Below are positions 1 through 8,501 of a stretch of 64,000 nt of DNA, piece by piece. Location of the stretch: NCBI RefSeq assembly GCF_003369795.1, contig NZ_CP026730.1, positions 2,976,001 to 3,040,000 on the forward strand. Reading direction: 5' to 3'. The notes under the pieces are model-generated. The model ran no database searches, was not told where the DNA came from, and saw nothing but the letters and a program-made list of their open reading frames with translations. Position 1 is the stretch's first letter. Each line of letters begins with the position of its first letter. The DNA is from Streptomyces sp. CB09001 (GTDB taxonomy: Bacteria; Actinomycetota; Actinomycetes; Streptomycetales; Streptomycetaceae). The position numbers and the translations under genes were made by a program.

Positions 1-968
1 AACCGCTGCGGGGCATCACCGTGGTGGAGGCGACCCGGCGTATCCAGGGCCCGATGGCCGGGCACGTCCTCCAGATGCTCGGCGCGCACGTCGTACGCGT
101 CGAACCCCCGGGCGGCGATCCGCAGCGCGGCGCGGAGCCGGTGGTCGGCGACTGTTCCGCCCGGTTCCTCGCCCTGAACGAGGCCAAGAGCGTGGTCGAG
201 GCCGACCTCAAGACCGCCGAGGGCCGGCGCACGGTCCGGGAGCTGGCCCTGCGGGCCGACGTCTTCCTCCACAACTGGGCGCCGGGCAAGGCCGAGGTCT
301 TCGGCCTCGACGCCGAGACCCTCTGCGCGGCCAACCCCGCCCTGGTGCACGCCCACGCCTCGGGGTGGGGGCCCTCGTCGGCTCCGGACCTCTTCCCCGG
401 TACGGACTTCATGGTCCAGGCCCGGTCCGGTCTGGCCTGGGAGATGGCCGACGGCGCCGACCGGCCCCGGCCGACGCTGATGACGGTGCTCGACATCCTG
501 GGCGGGCTCATATCGGCCGAGGGCGTTCTCGCCGGGCTGCTGGCCCGCGAACTCGGGGGCGGACCCCAGCGGGTGGACACGTCCCTGCTGTCCGCGGCGT
601 CGGTTCTCCAACGCCTGGAAGCAGACCGCGGCCCCTCCGCACCTGCGCATGCGGCGTGGGAGGGCCCCTACCGCACGGCGAAGGGCCACATCGCCCTGTC
701 GCTGCCGGCCGCCGGAGGGCGGAGGCTTCTGGCCACGGCGCTGAACATCCCGGCCACCGGGCCGCAGCCACCCCTGCGTGCCACCGTCGCCGCCCGCCTT
801 CTGACCCGACCGGCCCGGAGCTGGATCGAGGACCTCGGCCGGAACGGGATCGAGGCGGTCCTCGTCCAGCAACACATCTCAGCCGTCGCCCGGGACCCGG
901 CCTTCCGCGCGGACCTCCGTCATGGCGCGTGCGCGCTGGTGGCACCCCCTTGGAGGTTCCTGTCATGA
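1..968 (+). CDS. CaiB/BaiF family III CoA-transferase, 5' truncated
   Basis: The reading frame is open from the window edge (first full codon at base 3), so the true start lies to the left. The N-terminal PLRGITVVEATR stretch and the following GPMAGHVLQMLGAHVVRVEPP match the family III CoA-transferase fold. A GTDFMVQARSGLAW segment carries the Asp expected to form the aspartyl-CoA intermediate, and VDTSLLSAAS is also typical. The family moves CoA between carboxylic acids in the cytoplasm; the substrate cannot be read here. At about 320 residues it is shorter than the usual 380-430, mainly in the C-terminal part. Its TGA overlaps the next ATG (ATGA at 965-968), so it is translationally coupled to an acyl-CoA synthetase and probably acts in the same acid-activation pathway. 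Confidence 0.85.
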   Translation, partial: PLRGITVVEATRRIQGPMAGHVLQMLGAHVVRVEPPGGDPQRGAEPVVGDCSARFLALNEAKSVVEADLKTAEGRRTVRELALRADVFLHNWAPGKAEVFGLDAETLCAANPALVHAHASGWGPSSAPDLFPGTDFMVQARSGLAWEMADGADRPRPTLMTVLDILGGLISAEGVLAGLLARELGGGPQRVDTSLLSAASVLQRLEADRGPSAPAHAAWEGPYRTAKGHIALSLPAAGGRRLLATALNIPATGPQPPLRATVAARLLTRPARSWIEDLGRNGIEAVLVQQHISAVARDPAFRADLRHGACALVAPPWRFLS

Positions 969-2635
969 CCGTGCAGCTGCCCGACCTCGTCCCTGCCGGA
1001 CTGCGCCGGCGCTGGAGGGCCGAGGGCGTCTATCCCGGACGCCCGCTGTTCGACCTCTTCCGGGAACGGGCGCGCGAACACCCCGACGCCCACGCCGTGG
1101 TGGAGCCGCACGGCACCACCACGTACGCCGGACTCCTGCGCGCCGCCACGGCTCTCGCCGCCGAACTGGACGAGCGGGGCGTTCGCGGAGGTGACGTCGT
1201 CGCGGTCAACCTGGCCAACGGATGGCGAGCGCTCGCCGCCGACCTGGCCATCGCGGCGACGGGGGCCGTCAGCCTGCCGTATCCCCTCGGCCGCAGACGT
1301 CAGGACACCAGGGCCATCCTGGGGAAGTCCCGCGCCGTCGCGGCACTCATCACCCGTACGGTCGGGGACCAGGACTACGCGCGGACGGTCGACGAGCTCC
1401 GGGCGGACCTGCCCGAACTGCGGCACGTGTACGTCGAGGGCCCACGACTGCCCGGCATGCGCGCGCTGGAACCGGTGTGGCACGGCCCGGTCCCGCCGCA
1501 GGACCGGCTCCCCCGGGCGTCCCCGGACCCCGACTCGGCCGCGCGCATCATCGTGTCGTCCGGCACGGAGGCGGCGCCCAAACTCGTGGCCTACTCCCAC
1601 AACGCGCTCGCCGCCAGCCGTGGACGCCTGCTGCTGAACCTGCGCGCCGGCGACCGGGAACCCCTGCGCCTGCTGTGCATGGTCCCGCTGGCCTCCGCCT
1701 TCGGTTCGGTCGGCCTGGTCGCACTGTGCGTGCTGGGCGCGACGGTGCTCGTCACCCCCCGCTTCTCCCCCTCGGCGACACTCCGCATGGTCGCCGAACG
1801 ACGCCCGACCCACCTTCTCGGCGTACCCACGATGTACCAGGAACTCCTCACCGACCCGACGCTGCCGGACACGGACGTGTCCTCGCTGCGCTGCGTCGTC
1901 AGCGGCGGTGCACCGCTCCACCCGGAGACCGCCGCGCGGTTGCGGCGCGGCCTGTGCGCCACGGTCACCACCGTGTACGGGTCGGCGGACGGGGTCAACT
2001 CCCACACCCGCCCCGGGGATCCCGCGGAGGTCGTGGACACCACGGCGGGGCGCCCGGACCCCTCCATCGTGCGGCTCAGGATCGCCGACGAGCACGGCAC
2101 CGAGGTCCCCGCCGGCCACACCGGCGAGATCTGGGCGCGCGGCCCCATCACACCCCTGTGCTACGTCAACGACCCCGACCTCAACCGCCGTTACCGCGCC
2201 CCGGGCGGTTGGGTGCGCACAGGGGACCTGGGGGCGCTGACCCGCGACGGAAGACTACGGCTCACCGGCCGCAAGAAGGACATCGTGATCAGGGCCGGAC
2301 TCAACATCAGCCCGGCGGAGGTCGAACTCCACGTCTCGTCCCACCCCGACGTGGCCGGCGCCGTGTGCCGCGGCGTACCGGACACACTGCTCGGCGAGCG
2401 CCTCGCGGTCTTCGTGGTCCCGACACCGGGCGCACCGCCTCCGACCCTGCCCGCACTCCACCGTTTCCTCCTCACCGACCGCGGCCTGGAGCGTGCGAAG
2501 CTGCCGGAGGTCCTGCGCGTCCTCCCGGCATTTCCGTTGGGCCCGTCGGGAAAAGTGGACCGCGAACGGCTCGACGCCCTCGCCCTCACTCCCGAACCCG
2601 GAAATTCCCCACCCTCGAGAGAAGACGCCCCATGA
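965..2635 (+). CDS. AMP-forming acyl-CoA synthetase / ligase (ANL superfamily)
   Basis: This 556-residue protein has the core motifs of adenylate-forming enzymes. The P-loop-like IIVSSGTEAAPKL is near residue 195, followed by VYGSADG, the hinge region RTGDLGALTRDGRL and GRKKDIVIRAG. The C-terminal GPSGKVDRE supplies the catalytic Lys. It should activate a carboxylic acid through an acyl-AMP and transfer it to CoA or a carrier protein; the acid is unknown. The ATG at 965 overlaps the upstream stop and the stop overlaps the next ATG, so the three genes form a tight operon. The longer open frame beginning at 365 is only readthrough across the preceding gene. Confidence 0.9.
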   Translation: MTVQLPDLVPAGLRRRWRAEGVYPGRPLFDLFRERAREHPDAHAVVEPHGTTTYAGLLRAATALAAELDERGVRGGDVVAVNLANGWRALAADLAIAATGAVSLPYPLGRRRQDTRAILGKSRAVAALITRTVGDQDYARTVDELRADLPELRHVYVEGPRLPGMRALEPVWHGPVPPQDRLPRASPDPDSAARIIVSSGTEAAPKLVAYSHNALAASRGRLLLNLRAGDREPLRLLCMVPLASAFGSVGLVALCVLGATVLVTPRFSPSATLRMVAERRPTHLLGVPTMYQELLTDPTLPDTDVSSLRCVVSGGAPLHPETAARLRRGLCATVTTVYGSADGVNSHTRPGDPAEVVDTTAGRPDPSIVRLRIADEHGTEVPAGHTGEIWARGPITPLCYVNDPDLNRRYRAPGGWVRTGDLGALTRDGRLRLTGRKKDIVIRAGLNISPAEVELHVSSHPDVAGAVCRGVPDTLLGERLAVFVVPTPGAPPPTLPALHRFLLTDRGLERAKLPEVLRVLPAFPLGPSGKVDRERLDALALTPEPGNSPPSREDAP

Positions 2636-3735
2636 GCGCACTGTTCACCCCTCTCGTCATGCGCTCCCTCGACATACGCAACCGCGTATGGATGGCGCCG
2701 ATGTGCCAGTACTCCGCCCCCGTCGGCGGAGAGCGGACAGGGGCACCGGGCGACTGGCACTTCACCCACCTCTCGACACGGGCCGTGGGCGGCGCGGGGC
2801 TCATCATGACCGAGGGAACAGCCGTGACGGCGGCCGGCCGGATCACCCCGGCGGACCTCGGCCTGTGGAACGACACCCAGCAGGCGGCGTTCCAGCGCAT
2901 CGCGCAAGGTCTCCGGGCCCTCGGCTCGGTGCCCGCCATCCAGCTGACGCACGCGGGAAGGAAGGCGTCGACCGCCCGCCCCTGGGACGGCGGCACACCA
3001 CTTCCACCGGAGTACGGAGGGTGGCGCCCGATGGGCCCGAGCCCACTCCCCTACGGCCCGGGCCATCTCGTTCCCGACGAACTGACCGTCCCCGAGATCC
3101 GCCGGATCGTCGGCGACTTCGCCCGGGCGGCACGACGCGCCCTGGACGCGGGTTTCCAGGTGGTCGAGGTGCACGGCGCACACGGCTACCTGATCCACCA
3201 GTTCCTTTCCCCCTACACCAATCGACGCGGCGACCAGTACGGCGGCTCATTCTCCAACCGGATCCGCTTCGCGCTGGAGGTGGTCGACGCGGTGCGCTCC
3301 GTATGGCCGGACGACCTCCCCGTCTTCTTCCGCGCATCGGCCACGGACTGGCTGGAGAGGCCGACCGCCGAGGGCCCGGGCAGCGGCTGGGAGGTCGAGG
3401 ACACCGTGCGACTCTCCGTCGAGCTCATGGACCACGGCGTGGACCTGCTCGACATCTCCTCCGGAGGGGTGGCCCCCGGGATCAGAAAACCGGTGGCACC
3501 CGGCTACCAGGTCCCCTTCGCCACGGCAGTCCGGCACAAGGCCGGCGCCCCGGTCTCCGCCGTCGGCCTCATCACCGACCCGCACCAGGCGGAACACATC
3601 GTGGCAACGGGCCAGGCCGACGCGGTGATGCTGGGCCGAGAACTACTCCGCGATCCGTACTGGCCCCACCGGGCGGCACGGGAACTGGATGCCGACCACA
3701 CCTGGCCAAAGCCATACGAAATGGCCCACCCATGA
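2632..3735 (+). CDS. NADH:flavin oxidoreductase, old yellow enzyme family (YqjM-like)
   Basis: A 367-residue FMN-binding TIM barrel. It opens with LFTPLVMRSLDIRNRVWMAP and MCQYSA, the YqjM-type signature whose Cys tunes the flavin. QLTHAGRKAS and VEVHGAHGYLIHQFLSP supply the substrate-binding His pair, and VSAVGLITDP plus MLGRELLRDPYWP form the C-terminal phosphate-binding part. Members reduce activated C=C bonds of enones with NAD(P)H. It is the last gene of the CoA-transferase/ligase operon, so reduction of an unsaturated acyl intermediate is a reasonable inference. The 4-base overlap with the ligase fixes the start. Confidence 0.9.
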   Translation: MSALFTPLVMRSLDIRNRVWMAPMCQYSAPVGGERTGAPGDWHFTHLSTRAVGGAGLIMTEGTAVTAAGRITPADLGLWNDTQQAAFQRIAQGLRALGSVPAIQLTHAGRKASTARPWDGGTPLPPEYGGWRPMGPSPLPYGPGHLVPDELTVPEIRRIVGDFARAARRALDAGFQVVEVHGAHGYLIHQFLSPYTNRRGDQYGGSFSNRIRFALEVVDAVRSVWPDDLPVFFRASATDWLERPTAEGPGSGWEVEDTVRLSVELMDHGVDLLDISSGGVAPGIRKPVAPGYQVPFATAVRHKAGAPVSAVGLITDPHQAEHIVATGQADAVMLGRELLRDPYWPHRAARELDADHTWPKPYEMAHP

Positions 3736-3827
3736 CACCCCCCAAGCCCCCGGGGGACCCGCCCCTCCCCTACAACGCCCCCAGCGGCCGCCGGGGCTCA
3801 CCCGCTACACTGTCGCCAGTCGCCAAC

Positions 3828-3900
3828 GCCTCCGTAGCTCAGGGGATAGAGCACCGCTCTCCTAAAGCGGGTGTCGCAGGTTCGAATCCTGCCGGGGGCA
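3828..3900 (+). tRNA. tRNA-Arg (anticodon CCT)
   Basis: The 73-base sequence folds as a complete cloverleaf. A 7-bp acceptor stem (GCCTCCG with CGGGGGC) surrounds a D-arm containing TAGCTCAGGGGATAGAGCA. The anticodon stem CCGCT/AGCGG presents loop CTCCTAA, giving anticodon CCT. The T-arm is GCAGG-TTCGAAT-CCTGC, and the discriminator base is A. CCA is not encoded, as usual in Streptomyces. It reads AGG codons. It lies alone between the oxidoreductase operon and the lipase gene. Confidence 0.97.
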
Positions 3901-3907
3901 CGGGGAG

Positions 3908-3948
3908 AAGGGCCGGCTCGGGAGGGGTTTCCTCCCGGGTCGGCCCTT
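3908..3948 (+). terminator. Strong hairpin terminator after tRNA-Arg
   Basis: Arms 3908-3925 and 3931-3948 pair over 18 positions (two G-U wobbles) around a 5-base loop. There is no long T-run, which is common for Streptomyces terminators. It directly follows the tRNA. The remaining bases to 4238 hold no convincing gene. Confidence 0.75.
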
Positions 3949-4238
3949 CGTCGTGTCCGGGGTCGTGCCACACGCGTGCCACTACGCGCTACCAGGTCTG
4001 GGGCACCATCCCTCAGGGCGTGTCCGACGGACCGCGTGGCACACCACCGCCCATCGACGTCCCCCGGACGAAGCCCTGGTGGCCCTCGCCCCCGGCCCGA
4101 CCCATCCGCTGCCGAACAGTACGGTCCACTCCCCCGCACCATCAGGTATCCCCTACGGACCCCGAGGGGGTTTCCCCCTTTGCGGTCCGGGGGCTCGCTC
4201 CATGTCCCAGCGGAGCGGCCGACGGGCATGATCCATCC

Positions 4239-5459
4239 ATGACTTTACGGCGAACAAGTATCCGGATTCTGGCTGGTGCGGCGGTGCTCGGCAGTGTGTC
4301 CGCCCTGGTGGCTCCGGTCTCGGCGGCGGCCGGCTCCCACAGCGAGCGGGCACAGGGTGGGGCCGTTGTCTCCGTCGAGCAAGCGGCCGACCTCACAGCG
4401 GAGGAAGTGGCCGGGGAACTCCGCGGAAAGATCGACTCCTCTCAGGTCCGCTACGGCGTGACCGCCTATCGGGTCACCTACCGCACCACCGACAGCACGG
4501 GCGCCCCCACGACCGCGAGCCAGCTCGTCGTCCTGCCCAAGAACGGGGCACGTCACCTGTCCACCGTCTCCTGGCTGCACGGCACCACCGTCTACCGCAA
4601 GGACGTCGCCTCGGAGAATCCGAAGTCGAACGACCGGCTCGTCGCCCTGCTGTTCGCCTCGACCGGGCGGGCCGTTTCGGCACCCGACTACGTGGGCCTC
4701 GGCTCGGGCGAAGGCTTCCACCCCTACGGTGACCCTCGGGCCACCGTCGCGGCCTCGGTGGACGGCCTGCGCGCAGCCCGGACCTTCGCCCACCGGAACG
4801 GCCGGGAACTGAAGCGGAAGGTCCAGGTCAGCGGGTTCTCGCAGGGCGGCCCCGCAACCATGCTGGTAGGCCGGGCGCTTCAGCAGGAGGGCGCCGACCG
4901 CTACTTCAGACTGGGGGCACTCGCCCCGGTCAGCGGCCCCTACAACCTCTCGGCCTTCGAAGCCGCCGCAGCCGACGACAAGATCGCCAAATCCGGCATC
5001 TACCTCGCCTACTTCGTCACCGCCTGGAACAAGACGTACGGCCTCTACACGTCACCTGGCGACGTCTTCCGCTCCCCCTACGACAGCGAGGTGGAGGGTC
5101 TCTTCGACGGCCATCACACCACCAAGCAGATCGTCGACACACTCCCGACGTTCTCCAAGGACCTGTTCACCGAGGACTTCCTGAACAAGATCCGCAAGCC
5201 CGACGGTGTCCTGAAGGACAAACTGCGCCCGATGGACAACACCTGCGACTGGCGGCCGAACGTACCAGTGGAGATCTTCCACGGCCGGGGCGACAAGGAC
5301 GTCGACATCAGTCACGCGGCCTACTGTGCCGACCAGTTGACGAGGAACGGCGCCGCACACCGGCTGACCGACGTCGGCGAATACGACCACAACGGGTCGG
5401 TGCGGCAAGCCCTGCCCCGGATCGTCAGGTTCTTCGACGAGTCGGCGAAGATCGGCTGA
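4239..5459 (+). CDS. Secreted lipase-like alpha/beta hydrolase
   Basis: A 406-residue protein with an export signal: MTLRRTSIR, a hydrophobic run to about residue 28, then a likely signal peptidase site after APVSAAAG. The mature part has the alpha/beta hydrolase triad. The nucleophile is in VSGFSQGGPATM (GxSxGG), the Asp in IFHGRGDKDVDIS, and the His in YDHNGSVRQA. The overall pattern, including SAPDYVGLGSGEGFHPYGDPR, resembles the secretory lipase family, so an extracellular esterase or lipase role is likely. The ATG at 4239 is chosen because it precedes the signal peptide; the longer open frame upstream is not coding. A terminator follows. Confidence 0.85.
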   Translation: MTLRRTSIRILAGAAVLGSVSALVAPVSAAAGSHSERAQGGAVVSVEQAADLTAEEVAGELRGKIDSSQVRYGVTAYRVTYRTTDSTGAPTTASQLVVLPKNGARHLSTVSWLHGTTVYRKDVASENPKSNDRLVALLFASTGRAVSAPDYVGLGSGEGFHPYGDPRATVAASVDGLRAARTFAHRNGRELKRKVQVSGFSQGGPATMLVGRALQQEGADRYFRLGALAPVSGPYNLSAFEAAAADDKIAKSGIYLAYFVTAWNKTYGLYTSPGDVFRSPYDSEVEGLFDGHHTTKQIVDTLPTFSKDLFTEDFLNKIRKPDGVLKDKLRPMDNTCDWRPNVPVEIFHGRGDKDVDISHAAYCADQLTRNGAAHRLTDVGEYDHNGSVRQALPRIVRFFDESAKIG

Positions 5460-5479
5460 AGTGCGCCACCGCCAACGGC

Positions 5480-5506
5480 CGGTCGGGCGAAGGGCGCGCC
5501 CGACCG
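5480..5506 (+). terminator. Hairpin terminator after the hydrolase gene
   Basis: CGGTCGGGC (5480-5488) pairs perfectly with GCCCGACCG (5498-5506) around a 9-base loop, 20 bases after the stop codon. Base composition drops soon afterwards, at about 5540, which marks the edge of the AT-richer locus A. Confidence 0.65.
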
Positions 5507-5669
5507 TGCCGCTCGTCACCTGTTGGACATGCCCTAGCTAGGATCTTGGCCCCAACGTCGCGCTTCAACGGGCAGGTCCACAGACTGCCCGACTCGCCAT
5601 CAGCTTACGGGCCCAAGATCACTCGCCCCAAAGCAGCTCCAGCACAAAGCCGCTCCGCCGACCTCGACT

Positions 5670-6473
5670 TTAAGGATTCCACACACCAACGGCAACTAGG
5701 GAGGCACCTGCAGCCGCAAGCGCGTACAGAGCGGTAAGCAGATGCGGTGCCCAGATTTCACGCGACGTGGAAGAGCGATACACCTTAGGGTTCTGGCCCC
5801 GCTCTAGAGCCTCCCACTCGGAATAGAAGATTGCAGCAGGCAGAAACCGCTCAAGTCTGTTGATTACCGCGAATTTTCCTGTATTGAGTTGCCCAAATGA
5901 GACGATAAGGCTCTTCCAGGCATTGGCGAGGATAAGGCCCGTCAGGGCGATCACAAGAACTCCGACGGACTTGAGTATCTGACTTCCACCCGCCTTGATG
6001 AAGAACCCTAGCCCTGTCAACATCACACCATTTGCAGTGATGAAGAAAGTATTTACGCCTTGACGACGACCTACTAGCCCTTCCGAGCTCTGCACCATGA
6101 GTTTATATAGCTCAAAAAGTCGCTCCTTATCCTCTTCCGTGGTTGGAGGACCATACGGAACCAACGCCTGAGTGACCCGATCCTGGCTCGTCAACCGCTC
6201 GGCCACTTTACGAATGGCCAGCACATAAACAGCGTCCTGCTGTTGCACTGATGAGGAAAGCTGATCGTACGGAAGTAAATAGGCATGGGAAGGATCATGC
6301 TTCAACTGCCATGCGCTCCAAACATCATGCACGTCTGAAGCTGTTACATCAACGCCTTTCGCGTAAGCGAGAGCCGCATACATGTTGAGCAAGTCATTCA
6401 CGTCGCCGCGAGGCAAGACGGAGGTCGGAATCTCAGCCCGAATATCAGCGGCCACTTGTTCCAGATAGTTCAT
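5670..6473 (-). CDS. SLATT/RipA-like membrane protein with RyR/DUF7701-like N-domain
   Basis: A 267-residue protein. The first ~100 residues look like the RyR/DUF7701 pattern (VHDVWSAW, then LLPYDQL and QQQDAVYVLAIRKVA). The C-terminal half has the membrane fold seen twice more in this window: RRQGVNTFFITANG enters TM1, TM2 follows (VGVLVIALTGLILAN), then SFGQLNTGKFAVINRLE, LPAAIFYSEWEALERG, and a final hydrophobic helix. SLATT-type proteins are predicted membrane effectors that open or oligomerise on a nucleotide signal; this role is inferred here. The start lies 3 bases past the upstream stop, so it is co-transcribed with the ThsB-like gene. A rare TTA leucine codon (bases 6276-6278, in AYLLPYD) suggests bldA dependence. 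Codon use is AT-richer than neighbours. Confidence 0.75.
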   Translation of the reverse strand: MNYLEQVAADIRAEIPTSVLPRGDVNDLLNMYAALAYAKGVDVTASDVHDVWSAWQLKHDPSHAYLLPYDQLSSSVQQQDAVYVLAIRKVAERLTSQDRVTQALVPYGPPTTEEDKERLFELYKLMVQSSEGLVGRRQGVNTFFITANGVMLTGLGFFIKAGGSQILKSVGVLVIALTGLILANAWKSLIVSFGQLNTGKFAVINRLERFLPAAIFYSEWEALERGQNPKVYRSSTSREIWAPHLLTALYALAAAGASLVAVGVWNP

Positions 6474-6476
6474 CCA

Positions 6477-6860
6477 TCACACCCAGGTTGAGAGCCATGA
6501 GGAAATCTGAGCGAAGTCCCATCGAATTACACTCTCCGAGGGGATACCCTTCGGGAGTGGATGAGTTTCTCCATCGTTTACCTGAATCCCAAAGATTTGA
6601 TGACCTTGCTCAAGAGTTTCTTTGATCTCCCACTCCACCGGCTCTGACTGATGCGTGGTTGCCCCAATCAGGACGATGGTTCCCTTCGTCTCGGCGATCC
6701 TCAGCTTGCACTGCCTCTTCCATGATGAGTCGAAAGGATCATGAATGGAGTAGTCGATGAACTCCACCGCGTCTTTCGTGTCCCGCGCGTGTTCCTTCAG
6801 GAAGTCCCGAGCCCAGCGATCTTCCATGCGGAAACTAATAAAGGCCCTCGGGCGCTCCAT
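6477..6860 (-). CDS. ThsB-like TIR domain protein (Thoeris family)
   Basis: A 127-residue single-domain protein matching the TIR-like fold of Thoeris ThsB (MTH538/DUF1863 type). It has RAFISFRMEDRWARDFL as strand A and helix, VEFIDYSIHDPFDSSW, then CKLRIAETKGTIVLIGATT, and EPVEWEIKETLEQGHQIFGIQ. The W-E pair matches the conserved WE motif of the family. ThsB proteins sense phage and make an ADP-ribose-derived signal for a ThsA effector. No ThsA is in this operon; the adjacent membrane protein is the plausible effector. The second ATG (6860) has GAGG 7 bases upstream and is preferred; an ATG at 6866 is also possible. It lies between, and in the same operon as, the other two locus A genes. Confidence 0.8.
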   Translation of the reverse strand: MERPRAFISFRMEDRWARDFLKEHARDTKDAVEFIDYSIHDPFDSSWKRQCKLRIAETKGTIVLIGATTHQSEPVEWEIKETLEQGHQIFGIQVNDGETHPLPKGIPSESVIRWDFAQISSWLSTWV

Positions 6861-6946
6861 GTCCATACCTCGCCTCTCTTAGCGGCAGGCATCGTAACAC
6901 TCGGAGTAAATAGGGGAACCGGGGAGCCAGTGGGAGGGTTCTAGCG

Positions 6947-7816
6947 CTAGACGGGGCGCAGGGTAGCCACGTTTTCCCTTTCCTCTCCGTCCCGCCCCTG
7001 CCACCTGACTGTGCAGTTGAACTGGCTCGGGCTACCCATGCTTAGCGCAAGTGGGAACCGGATTTCCGAATCGGGAGCAATCGCATCGATAGCCTGGTCG
7101 TCGTCACGTAGGATCATGCCATCGTCCGGCTCAATGAAGAACGTCACATTCTTTGCTGGGGTGCGCCCTCTGTTTGTGAGGACAATGTAGTGAGATCGGC
7201 GAGTACGCACCCTTCCCTTGGAGTCCGTTTCAACCCGCTCTCTGAAGTCCACACTCGGCCAAACTCCGGGGTCTTCCTCTGGTGTACGACTTTTCGCGCC
7301 AGAGGCTTTCGCCATGAACACTGTCGCCTGCCTGCTCAGCAGATTATCGACCCTGCTCACCAGTTCGGCCTCGTTGGCGTAAGTCATCACCAACGCGTTC
7401 GGTTCGATACTTTTAAGGTAGTCACGCAATGCGACTTGCTGCTCAAGGTCACCACTGGAAACCGGTCGAGTGCAATGCAAAATGGTCACTGTTTTGCCAG
7501 CACGTGCCATACGTTCAATCTCTTCAGATGTTCCGGATACTGCCCGATCCGACCTCGTTCCCAGACGGGCCCAGAAGATAGCAAGAGCCATATCTGCACC
7601 ATCAACAAGTTGTCTGTTGATGACGTCTTGAGGGTGCTCTCCGAATTCTCCAGACGCATTCTCACCCCACCAAATCGGCAGGATCGTTAGCTGGAATTGC
7701 TGCCCATAGTTGACATTCCATCGATTCACTGATCGATGGATTACTTCCCGATCCTCATTGGTGATATCCCCCGGGCAGGAGATCAGCAAATGCAGCGTCG
7801 TGGCCTGGTACGCCAT
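6947..7816 (-). CDS. DUF4062/TIR-like protein with C-terminal beta-sandwich
   Basis: A 289-residue protein with two parts. Residues ~5-125 resemble DUF4062/TIR-like domains: LHLLISCPGDITNEDREV, ILPIWWGENA, PQDVINRQLVDGADMALAIF, and SGTSEEIERMARAGKTV, which holds a conserved Glu. A linker follows. From ~205 to the end (HYIVLTNRGRTPAKNVTFF, then alternating hydrophobics) it reads as an Ig-like/CARDB beta-sandwich. This family is common in defence and STAND-type signalling proteins; its biochemical activity is not established. It is the first gene of the locus A operon, 80 bases before the ThsB-like gene. Its base composition, AT-richer than the surrounding genome, fits horizontal acquisition. 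Confidence 0.65.
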   Translation of the reverse strand: MAYQATTLHLLISCPGDITNEDREVIHRSVNRWNVNYGQQFQLTILPIWWGENASGEFGEHPQDVINRQLVDGADMALAIFWARLGTRSDRAVSGTSEEIERMARAGKTVTILHCTRPVSSGDLEQQVALRDYLKSIEPNALVMTYANEAELVSRVDNLLSRQATVFMAKASGAKSRTPEEDPGVWPSVDFRERVETDSKGRVRTRRSHYIVLTNRGRTPAKNVTFFIEPDDGMILRDDDQAIDAIAPDSEIRFPLALSMGSPSQFNCTVRWQGRDGEERENVATLRPV

Positions 7817-8221
7817 GGGCTATCCCCTCACTCTGGTGCACGAGGCAGATTGCCACGGCTGAGGTCAGCGAGACATCCAGTCGGGCATACCGTTACGGGC
7901 AGTCGAAGCCTGATCCGCGGTCGCACCCCCGCCTGCGGCCCGGCCGCCTGGGCCGCCCCTGGGCCGTCCAGAGCCAGCCGACGCTGACCAACAACGACGG
8001 AGGCCCACGGCATCTGAACTGGTCAGATGCCGTGGGCTTCTTCAGGTCCGCTGGTCAGCGGTAGGGGTGATCAGTAGACGGGCTTCTGAGCGCTGACAGG
8101 AGGGCCACCGGCATTTCCGGGACGCAGAGCCCTTCTGGGGTGCAGTCGGTGCAGGCGTCCACGGCGGATATACCCAGAGAGCCAGGTGCCACCATGTCGA
8201 ATCGTGGCGAGCGCGGCAAGG
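7817..8221. other. Intergenic stretch with a terminator-like hairpin, no supported gene
   Basis: This 405-base stretch separates locus A from the zinc-ribbon ORF. Open frames here lack coding character. The only clear structure is the 15-bp perfect hairpin near 8003-8037, preceded by GC-rich sequence that may be the tail of a lost gene. Confidence 0.5.
8003..8037 (+). terminator. Perfect 15-bp hairpin, terminator-like
   Basis: GCCCACGGCATCTGA (8003-8017) pairs without mismatch with bases 8023-8037 around loop ACTGG, and is followed by CTTCTTC. It looks like a rho-independent terminator, but no intact gene ends just before it. It may be the remnant of a deleted transcription unit. Confidence 0.6.
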
Positions 8222-8437
8222 ATGAAAGTGCACGTAATAAGCGGCGAGGCCCCATCCTGCCCCGAGTGCGGCCAACCTCTAAGGCCGCTCGGGCTGATCC
8301 TCGCCAAGCGGGAAGACGACGGGCGGCGGACTTGCCGGGCAGTGTGGCGGTGCTCCGACCGGCACACGTGGTGGCGATGGGCAGACCGGCCGGAGGATGT
8401 GTTGGAGGTCTCCCCAGCTCCGGATCTGTTCCGTTGA
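8222..8437 (+). CDS. Small zinc-ribbon-like protein, unknown function
   Basis: A 71-residue ORF beginning MKVHVISGEAPSCPECG. CPECG and a later CRAVWRC with a His in DRHTWWRW make four potential metal ligands. Tryptophans are clustered (HTWWRWADRP). Similar short proteins are, to my recollection, widespread in Streptomyces with no known role. The start at 8222 has only a weak AAGG immediately before it; a longer frame starts at 8186. No operon partner: the convergent MerR gene ends 64 bases downstream. Function is not recognised. Confidence 0.5.
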   Translation: MKVHVISGEAPSCPECGQPLRPLGLILAKREDDGRRTCRAVWRCSDRHTWWRWADRPEDVLEVSPAPDLFR

Positions 8438-8501
8438 CATCCAACGGTGACATCAACCAGCGCACACGCCGCGCGTCCGGGATCGACGGGAGCGGCGCCG
8501 G

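Noticed and set aside
3828-7816. tRNA-Arg as the integration site of locus A
   Set aside because: I found no copy of the tRNA 3' end near locus A, no integrase, and an intact hydrolase gene lies between.
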